Of a DNA stretch of 39,302 bases, positions 34,303 through 39,302 are shown piece after piece. Under the pieces are notes generated by a model. That model ran no database searches, was not told the origin of the DNA, and was given only the letters and a program-made list of their open reading frames with translations. Both the position numbers and the translations under genes were made by a program. This DNA is from Dehalococcoidia bacterium UBA5760 (GTDB lineage Bacteria; Chloroflexota; Dehalococcoidia; Dehalococcoidales; UBA5760). The stretch spans positions 1 to 39,302 of the forward strand of contig DIFA01000025.1 in the NCBI GenBank assembly GCA_002418895.1, read 5' to 3'. Positions within the stretch are counted from its first letter, which is position 1; each line of letters begins with the position of its first letter.

Positions 34303-35388
34303 GTGACGATGAATATGCCCCCGACAAAAGCGCTGCCACAACAGATACTACGTGTTATCGACGTCAACCTGAACCGTGCCAGTGAGGGACTCCGGGTCAT
34401 CGAAGACGTAGCCCGCCTGGTGCTTAACGACGCCGCTATAAGCGGGCAGATAAAAACGATGCGTCACAGGATAGTCGAAGGCGACCTGAAACTTAACAAA
34501 CATCTCGTCGGAGCCCGAGACGCCAGGGGTGATGTAGGTATCAACCTGAAAACGCCGGGGCAGGCAGGAGGGAAAGATATGCCGCTGGTGCTGGTGGCTA
34601 ATTCAAGGAGGGTTCAGGAATCATTACGAACCCTAGAGGAGCTTACCCGGACCGGCGGAATCGACCTCGGGTTAGACCCGGAGAGCTTCAAGCAGTCCCG
34701 TTTCGAGCTTTACACAATAGAACAAGAGATGCTCTCTCGTCTGCTGCGGCAGGACAAGGCAAAACTTATCCGCGGGCTCTGCGCTATTATCGATACCCAG
34801 GCCCTCAAAGGGCGTCTACACCATGAAGTGGCCAAGCAGGTAATTCATGGTGGGGCCAGGGTTGTCCAACTAAGGGACAAGGTCCTGCCTAAAAAGGAGC
34901 TGCTACCTATCGCTATCAAACTTAAAGAGCTATGCGCCGGGCACAACGTGCTCTTTATCATTAATGACCACCTCGATATTGCTTTAGCCAGCGACGCCGA
35001 CGGGGTACACCTGGGGCAGAACGATCTACCCGTCCGGGTAGCCCGCCGGTTGCTGCCGATAGACAAAATCCTGGGCTGTTCGACAAACACTCTGGAGCAG
35101 GCCCTTACCGCCGAAGCGGACGGGGCTGACTATATCGGGATCGGCTCCATCTACCCGACCTCATCAAAAGAAACGGCGGTTATTGTTGAACCGGAAAGAC
35201 TGCGACAGATGAGGCGGGCGGTGAGCCTGCCGATAATAGCCATCGGCGGCATCAACGAAGATAATGCGGCTGAGGTAATTTCTGCCGGCGCCGATGCGAT
35301 AGCCGTAATCAGCGCTATACTCAAGACGGAATCCCCTGAAAAAGCAGCCCGGCAAATAGTAGCCCGAATCGAGGCGGCCAATGACTAG
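34303..35388 (+). CDS. thiE: ThiD2-ThiE fusion, thiamine-phosphate synthase
   Basis: 361 aa two-domain protein. Residues about 14-150 (ILRVIDVNLNRASEGLRVIEDVAR, MRHRIVEGDLKL, SRRVQESLRTLEEL) match the ThiD2 domain, which has been proposed to act as an HMP-phosphate kinase. Residues about 158-355 are the TIM-barrel ThiE domain: GARVVQLRDK, INDHLDIALASDADGVHLGQNDLP, and IGIGSIYPTSSKE. ThiE joins HMP pyrophosphate to the thiazole phosphate. The start could be GTG 34303, ATG 34309 or ATG 34315; no ribosome site decides. No TPP riboswitch is visible upstream. It overlaps the translin-like gene by 8 nt. Confidence 0.92.
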   Translation: MTMNMPPTKALPQQILRVIDVNLNRASEGLRVIEDVARLVLNDAAISGQIKTMRHRIVEGDLKLNKHLVGARDARGDVGINLKTPGQAGGKDMPLVLVANSRRVQESLRTLEELTRTGGIDLGLDPESFKQSRFELYTIEQEMLSRLLRQDKAKLIRGLCAIIDTQALKGRLHHEVAKQVIHGGARVVQLRDKVLPKKELLPIAIKLKELCAGHNVLFIINDHLDIALASDADGVHLGQNDLPVRVARRLLPIDKILGCSTNTLEQALTAEADGADYIGIGSIYPTSSKETAVIVEPERLRQMRRAVSLPIIAIGGINEDNAAEVISAGADAIAVISAILKTESPEKAARQIVARIEAAND

Positions 35389-36040
35389 CGCTAGACTGAC
35401 CGATAACCTGGATGCAATCGCCGAGCAAATCCGGCTGAGCTTCACGGCTAAAGACGCCGCCAGGGAAAAATTACTGCCCCTCTGTCGCGAAGTAATTCGC
35501 TACTCCTCAACCGCCATCCGCACCCTACACCGTCAGGAGTTTGACCCGGCTAAGGAGATGCTTGGCTCAGCGGCCGGACTACTTAATGAAGCCAAGCTGG
35601 CAACCAATCAGAATAGCGATCTCAGCAACACCGGCTTTTTCCGGGATGCCCAGAAGGAATTTGCCGAAGCCGCCATTACCCTTGCTCTGGTGACCGGAAA
35701 ACAGGTTCCCACTCCCGATGAATTGGATACGGAATTCGCCGCCTATCTTAACGGAATGGGGGAAGCCGTCGGCGAGCTAAGACGCTTTATACTGGACGGT
35801 ATAAGAAGGGAGGACTTATCACGTGGCGAGGAGTTACTGGAAGCCATGGATGATATCTACAATGTGCTCGTGACCATGGATTACCCGGACGCCATCACCC
35901 AGGGGCTGCGGCGCCAGACTGACCTGGTGCGCGGAATCATTGAGCGTACGCGAGCTGACCTGACCCTGAGCCTGCGCGAGCAGCACCTGCAGGAGGCGCT
36001 ACAGAAATTTGCCGAAAAATTCCCTGGGATGGGGGATTGA
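35381..36040 (+). CDS. Translin-family protein
   Basis: 219 aa all-helical protein. The segments LRRFILDGIRREDLSRGEELLEAM and LRRQTDLVRGIIERTRADLT, and QKEFAEA with Glu93 and Glu96 in the place of the TRAX nuclease acidic pair, identify the translin/TRAX superfamily, known mainly from eukaryotes and archaea. A single-strand RNA or DNA role is plausible but unproven in bacteria. It overlaps thiE by 8 nt. Its last 19 codons lie within a 56-bp repeat found again 2.9 kb downstream, so the present 3' end was apparently supplied by the inserted element; it still encodes the same residues, ending GMGD before a TGA, where the old end reads GMGEM before TAA. Confidence 0.87.
   Translation: MTSARLTDNLDAIAEQIRLSFTAKDAAREKLLPLCREVIRYSSTAIRTLHRQEFDPAKEMLGSAAGLLNEAKLATNQNSDLSNTGFFRDAQKEFAEAAITLALVTGKQVPTPDELDTEFAAYLNGMGEAVGELRRFILDGIRREDLSRGEELLEAMDDIYNVLVTMDYPDAITQGLRRQTDLVRGIIERTRADLTLSLREQHLQEALQKFAEKFPGMGD
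35981..36036 (+). repeat. Left 56-bp direct repeat (att-like) at the translin 3' end
   Basis: Matches 38855-38910 at 53 of 56 positions. The three differences (positions 15, 21 and 45 of the repeat) are all third-codon, synonymous changes. The similarity ends precisely before the stop codon. It marks the left boundary of the AT-rich insert. Confidence 0.92.
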
Positions 36041-36066
36041 TAAACATTAAGAGTGAAAATTAATAA
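36037..36066 (+). promoter_or_regulatory. Candidate promoter at the left junction of the insert
   Basis: TTGATA (36037-36042), 18-nt spacer, TAATAA (36061-36066). The -35 overlaps the translin stop codon and begins exactly where the repeat ends. Start near 36073 would fall inside the palindrome at 36070-36082. Confidence 0.5.
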
Positions 36067-36069
36067 TGC

Positions 36070-36082
36070 GAAAGTAACTTTC
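36070..36082. promoter_or_regulatory. Perfect palindrome, possible operator
   Basis: GAAAGT-A-ACTTTC, 6-bp arms around one base, located between the candidate -10 and the GGGGAGG ribosome site. It is placed where a repressor would block transcription or a hairpin would affect translation. Confidence 0.4.
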
Positions 36083-36095
36083 TGGGGAGGAAAAA

Positions 36096-36308
36096 ATGGC
36101 GGATAGGTTTAATGAGAGTACAAATAACCCCGATGAATTCTTGACCGGCGAAAAACTATTAATGGATTTTTTCACTAACTTATCTTCTAAAAACGAAATC
36201 GACATTGATGTAAGTAATATTCTTCTTGTTCTTTTTCAGCAAAGACAAGTTACTAAAGACTTAATCCTTAAAAAATTATTAGAAAACAGAAAAGAAAAGA
36301 TGGTTTGA
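36096..36308 (+). CDS. Small acidic-helical protein, first gene of the insert
   Basis: 70 aa, family not recognised. No signal peptide, membrane segment or Cys. The sequence looks helical with a hydrophobic central stretch (KLLMDFFTNL, VSNILLVLFQQRQV) and a basic C-terminus (KKLLENRKEKMV), which would suit a protein-interaction role. GGGGAGG lies five bases before the ATG, the best ribosome site in the insert. The stop codon is separated from the ATPase start by a single base, and the ATPase lacks a good site of its own, so the two are probably translated together in a coupled way and may work as partners or as regulator and effector. Confidence 0.72.
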   Translation: MADRFNESTNNPDEFLTGEKLLMDFFTNLSSKNEIDIDVSNILLVLFQQRQVTKDLILKKLLENRKEKMV

Positions 36309-36309
36309 G

Positions 36310-38724
36310 ATGAAAATTGATCAGATAATACTTGACGGTTTTCGCGGAGCAACCAAGCCATTTAGGATAATATTTCCAGACAATAAGAGTTTGGTTTTAT
36401 TTGGAAACAATGGAGACGGAAAGAGTAGCATAACGGATGCCATTGAATGGTTCTTCTTTGACGAAATTGAACATCTTACAAAAGAGGGATGTGGCAGGGA
36501 AGATTATTTTAATAGAGGGCAAGACGCTCAGCAAGACGCAAAGGTATCCATTTCTTTTGACGATGGCTTATTAAAATCAGAAAAAATCCTCCGTAGGCGG
36601 GGGGGTTCAGAATTTACAAATGATTCAGACATATTCTTAAATTTTATAGAATCCATTAAGACAGAAAGAATTATTTTACGGCACCACACAATGCGTAACT
36701 TTGTGGATAAGTCCAAAAAAGACAAACTTGAGGACGTTGAAGATATTATTGGTTTCAGCGAAGTCAAGAAAACAAGAAATGAATTGGTAAAAGCAAAGAA
36801 TGCATTAGAAAACAATGGGGACTTAAAAGAATTAAGGGGGAAGTTGTCTGAGAGAGAATTAGATATTAGTACGATAATTGGGGATAAAAAGGTAAATGAT
36901 CTAGAGATTATTAAATATAGCGATGGTATTAGGGCATCTCTAAATTGGAATAAACCAATAGTTGATTTGGCTTCTATGGGGGAGATGGCAGAAGAGGCTA
37001 GCAAAGAGCTTGAAAAATTAAACAGAGATAAACTGCTTTTGGAATTATCAGATCTGGATTCATTGAATGTTAACGTACAAAGATTAAAAGTAACCATAGC
37101 TAGCTATACTGAGTTAATCAACAGACATAACAAATTAATTTCTGACCGTCGGAATATTGAGTCAGTCGCATTAGAAAAACTGTATACAGCAGCAACGGAA
37201 GTTATTGAACAAAATATTATTGAAGAAAATTATTGTCCTCTATGCAAAAAAGAAATAAATACTGAAAAGCTATTATTCAGACTGAGAGAGGATGTTCGAG
37301 GGCTTTCTCAGGTTAAAAGAGTAAGAACCGAATTAAATTATGAAGCTAGCGCGAATAAAAAAAACCTAATTTCTTTGCTGGACACAATCCAGAAATTAAA
37401 AGAAAATGACCTTCAAAAACAAATTTTCCCAAATAATGGAACAACCATTTTAACCATTATTGATTTATTGGTAGAGTATGGTTCTAATCTTGATAATTTG
37501 GGCACATCTTCAGAACACATAAAAATAAATGAACCGACACAAACGATTTGGATAGAGGTCAATCGATTTTCTAGTGGTCTTTCAGCCGCAATTAATGAAC
37601 GAAGGAAAGAGATACTCGGTGACGAGGCAAATTCGATATTTTACGAGAACCTAAGTAAATTAAAACGATTGACTGATTCTTATAATCGTTATAGAGAGAT
37701 TTCGAAATCAATATTAATTTTTGACCAACAAATATATTCTTTACAAGTGATAACCGAGGATTTTGAGAAAGTGGAGAATGAAGCACTTTCAAAAATTCTA
37801 AAAGAATTGTCTGGGGACGTAAATGATTATTTCTCGAATTTTCTTCATCCAGATGACAATCTAAAAGAGATAATTCTATCCCCAACAGATGCTCGCGGTA
37901 TTGAATTTCAAGTCAAGTTTTACGGTAACCAAATCAGTCCACCGAGGAAGGTATTAAGCGAATCACATTTGAATAGTTTAGGAATATGTCTATTTTTAGC
38001 GTCAGCGAGATATTTTAATCGCAAAAGCGGGTTCCTTATCCTCGATGATGTGATAAGTAGTTTTGATGCAAACCATAGACGAACCTTTGCGCGATTACTT
38101 AGGGAAAAATTTTCAGACAAACAAATCTTACTTCTTACACATGATGATATGTGGTTCAATAATCTAAAAAACGATTTGCCATCTGCAAAATGGATATTTA
38201 ATCAAATTGGCAAATGGGATTATGAAAAAGGTATTCAAATTATTTCTTATACTCCACTATGTCTCCGTGAAGAAATAGATTGGTTATTAAGTAATAATTC
38301 TGTTGATACAGCTGCGAATAAGACAAGGGTGTTAATCGAGGGTATTTTGAAAGGTCTATGTGATCAATTAGGTGTTACAGGCTTAGAGTATCGAGTAGGC
38401 ATTTCTAATGATATTCGTGACCCCTCAGAATTAATTGACGCATTAGTAAATTATTTAAAGACAAATAACAGCCTCAGAACTCCATCACAAAAACAAATTT
38501 TCAATGATGTTAAGAGTGATCAGTTGCTAACAAATATCGGATCCCATCATCGAACTTTGGGTGTAACAGGATTAAAACGCGGTGATGTCAATTTAGTTCT
38601 AAAGGATTTAGATGAGTTCGAGAACCTTTTTATTTGTCAAGATTGTGGCAAATCAGTAAACAAAGTTTACACAAACCGCAATGAAAAAATTAAGCAATGT
38701 AAATGCGGAAACCTTAAGATTTGA
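36310..38724 (+). CDS. SMC/Rad50-like ATPase with CxxC hook, C-terminal helical domain and zinc ribbon
   Basis: 804 aa. Walker A GNNGDGKS (32-39) near the N-terminus; coiled-coil arms (about 160-300 and 330-510) interrupted by a hook, CPLC at 309-312; signature LSESHLNSLG at 549-558; Walker B FLILDDVISSFD with Asp579-Asp580; LLLTHDD switch His a little later. This head-arm-hook order is that of Rad50/RecN-like ABC ATPases (AAA_23/AAA_15 type). About 190 further residues follow, with NKTRVLIEGILKGLCDQLG and N-x-G-S-H-H (about 741-746), recalling HEPN or DUF4145-like helical domains, and a terminal zinc ribbon (CQDCG...CKCG). No TOPRIM or obvious nuclease is seen. Codon use is AT-rich, unlike neighbours. 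Most likely phage-defence or DNA-end processing; specific system not recognised. Confidence 0.88.
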   Translation: MKIDQIILDGFRGATKPFRIIFPDNKSLVLFGNNGDGKSSITDAIEWFFFDEIEHLTKEGCGREDYFNRGQDAQQDAKVSISFDDGLLKSEKILRRRGGSEFTNDSDIFLNFIESIKTERIILRHHTMRNFVDKSKKDKLEDVEDIIGFSEVKKTRNELVKAKNALENNGDLKELRGKLSERELDISTIIGDKKVNDLEIIKYSDGIRASLNWNKPIVDLASMGEMAEEASKELEKLNRDKLLLELSDLDSLNVNVQRLKVTIASYTELINRHNKLISDRRNIESVALEKLYTAATEVIEQNIIEENYCPLCKKEINTEKLLFRLREDVRGLSQVKRVRTELNYEASANKKNLISLLDTIQKLKENDLQKQIFPNNGTTILTIIDLLVEYGSNLDNLGTSSEHIKINEPTQTIWIEVNRFSSGLSAAINERRKEILGDEANSIFYENLSKLKRLTDSYNRYREISKSILIFDQQIYSLQVITEDFEKVENEALSKILKELSGDVNDYFSNFLHPDDNLKEIILSPTDARGIEFQVKFYGNQISPPRKVLSESHLNSLGICLFLASARYFNRKSGFLILDDVISSFDANHRRTFARLLREKFSDKQILLLTHDDMWFNNLKNDLPSAKWIFNQIGKWDYEKGIQIISYTPLCLREEIDWLLSNNSVDTAANKTRVLIEGILKGLCDQLGVTGLEYRVGISNDIRDPSELIDALVNYLKTNNSLRTPSQKQIFNDVKSDQLLTNIGSHHRTLGVTGLKRGDVNLVLKDLDEFENLFICQDCGKSVNKVYTNRNEKIKQCKCGNLKI

Positions 38725-38854
38725 TGATAATTGATCTAGTGAGTGTAACTATCAAGTATTATCTACTCTATGTAAAAATATTTAAAAAGAAACCAATACC
38801 ATTCTTTTTAAGTAAAAATATCCAACTTGAACTAATAAGTGAATTAAATTGCAC

Positions 38855-38910
38855 CAGCACCTGCAGGAAGCGCTGCAGAAATTTGCCGAAAAATTCCCCG
38901 GGATGGGGGA
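38855..38910 (+). repeat. Right 56-bp direct repeat (att-like)
   Basis: Second copy of the translin 3'-end repeat, 53 of 56 identical to 35981-36036, in the same orientation. Sequence to its left is AT-rich insert; sequence to its right is host-like. Confidence 0.92.
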
Positions 38911-38917
38911 GATGTAA
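38855..38917 (+). pseudogene. Displaced original 3' end of the translin-family gene
   Basis: Read in the translin frame this encodes QHLQEALQKFAEKFPGMGEM and a TAA stop, the same residues as the intact gene's end up to GMG, with two more residues before the stop. It has no start or upstream coding sequence and is followed 22 bp later by a terminator, as expected for the original gene end separated from its body by the insert. Confidence 0.82.
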
Positions 38918-38939
38918 GTCATCAACTTCCAATAGTCAC

Positions 38940-38966
38940 AACCGCCCCGGATTCCCGAGGCGGTTT
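38940..38966 (+). terminator. Intrinsic terminator, original end of the thiE-translin transcript
   Basis: AACCGCC (38940-38946) pairs with GGCGGTT (38959-38965), extended inside by CGG/CCG across one mismatch, with a short T-run after it. It now also ends the insert's operon. Confidence 0.7.
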
Positions 38967-39031
38967 AAGTTCCAAAAGAAATAAATGGTTAAGTAATTAA
39001 GAATTATCATTATGACAAAGGACAATGTTTC

Positions 39032-39302
39032 GTGACTATACTCTTACGCCCGGTAATCGAATCTGATCTGTCTATCTTTTACCGACACCAGGCGGACCGG
39101 GAAGGCGCGCAGATGGCTGGATTCTCCTCACGGACGGAAGAAGCACACATCGCTCACTGGCATAAGATCATGGCGGACGCGGACAACATCCTGCGCACGA
39201 TTGTGGTGGACGGAGAGGTAGCCGGGAATATGGTGAGTTTCATGATGGAAGGCGTGCGGGAGGTGGGTTACTGGATCGGCAGAGAATTCTGGGGCAGGGG
39301 GA
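39032..39302 (+). CDS. GNAT-family N-acetyltransferase, 3' end outside window
   Basis: Ninety codons from GTG 39032 to the window edge. It begins VTILLRPVIESDLSIFYRHQ, the usual opening of RimJ/RimL-like GNAT enzymes that transfer acetyl from acetyl-CoA to amines, and the last visible part, REVGYWIGREFWGRG, is the start of the acetyl-CoA-binding motif. AAAGGA lies nine bases before the GTG; ATG codons slightly upstream are out of frame or run into a stop. Substrate cannot be told from this fragment. Confidence 0.82.
   Translation, partial: MTILLRPVIESDLSIFYRHQADREGAQMAGFSSRTEEAHIAHWHKIMADADNILRTIVVDGEVAGNMVSFMMEGVREVGYWIGREFWGRG

Larger units (their letters stand above)
36037..38854. mobile_element. 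AT-rich insert between translin 3'-end repeats (cargo-only genomic islet)
   Basis: About 2.8 kb of visibly AT-rich DNA inside GC-rich housekeeping sequence, with flanking 56-bp direct repeats derived from the translin gene. It contains a two-gene operon (70-aa protein and SMC-like ATPase), a candidate promoter at the left end, and about 130 bp of non-coding AT-rich DNA at the right end. No integrase, transposase or resolvase is encoded, so movement would require an enzyme in trans or homologous recombination between translin genes. Boundaries lie somewhere within the repeats. Confidence 0.8.
38725..39031. other. Right end of the insert, translin remnant and terminator; no intact gene
   Basis: 38725-38854 is AT-rich and non-coding as far as I can see. 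38855-38917 is the old translin 3' end and 38940-38966 a terminator (both listed). After that about 65 bp lead to the GNAT gene without a convincing promoter. A reading frame of 87 codons across this stretch starts in the insert and runs through the repeat out of the translin frame, so I do not treat it as a gene. Confidence 0.7.

Noticed and set aside
35981..38910. Transposon target-site duplication as the origin of the 56-bp repeats
   Set aside because: Target duplications are usually 2-14 bp and identical at first; 56 bp matching a gene end with only synonymous changes fits a gene-end attachment site better. No terminal inverted repeats or transposase were found.
38721..38984. 87-codon ORF after the SMC-like ATPase
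   Set aside because: It starts in non-coding AT-rich insert DNA, crosses the translin repeat in the wrong frame and continues through the terminator.

Overview
The window looks like a chromosomal stretch of a Chloroflexota bacterium, probably a Dehalococcoidia relative. This is inferred from protein families and gene style (a Dehalococcoides-type Elp3, a RuvB with a Dehalococcoides-like N-terminus, a DUF5667 membrane protein next to an ECF sigma factor, a NuoE/NuoF-like pair next to a GltD-like fusion), not from any marker search. Most of the DNA is fairly GC-rich, densely coding and housekeeping in character. No tRNA, rRNA, CRISPR array, insertion sequence or integrase was recognised.

Layout. 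1-1.9 kb: a truncated elp3 and, divergent from it, a Trm9/ALKBH8-like methyltransferase; together they suggest a tRNA U34 (cm5U to mcm5U) pathway. 2.0-2.5 kb: a small membrane-anchored protein. 2.5-7.5 kb (minus): a type II fatty-acid/phospholipid operon in the order HadA-like, HadB-like, plsX, acpP, fabL, fabF, fabG, with a consensus promoter and a terminator. 7.8-15.5 kb (plus): rpoB-rpoC with promoter and terminator. 15.6-16.7 kb: ruvB, apparently starting at ATC. 16.7-19.0 kb (minus): SIMPL lipoprotein, DUF5667 membrane protein and ECF sigma factor. 19.2-22.7 kb: rimI, an Fe-S type PD-(D/E)XK nuclease (minus), and a ccdA-tlpA thiol-redox pair followed by a small Cys-containing protein. 23.0-27.4 kb: three genes for an NADH-linked Fe-S flavoprotein complex. 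27.5-28.3 kb (minus): a methyltransferase. 28.5-36.0 kb (plus): pdxS, pdxT, a Ycf45/SpoIIIAA-like ATPase, tmk, mnmA, rnhB, yraN, a ThiD2-ThiE fusion and a translin-family gene, often overlapping by a few bases.

36.04-38.85 kb is clearly different. It is AT-rich, and both ends carry a 56-bp direct repeat (53/56 identical) that is the 3' end of the translin gene. All three differences are synonymous, and the right-hand copy keeps its own stop codon and leads into a terminator. This is the pattern of an element inserted at the 3' end of a gene and supplying a replacement end. The insert has no recombinase. It carries a two-gene unit: a 70-aa protein and an 804-aa SMC/Rad50-like ATPase with a CxxC hook, an extra C-terminal helical region with an N-x-G-S-H-H motif, and a terminal zinc ribbon. 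A candidate promoter sits at the junction and a perfect palindrome lies just downstream. I regard this as the best candidate for an undescribed system, probably mobile defence cargo. The window ends inside a GNAT acetyltransferase gene.
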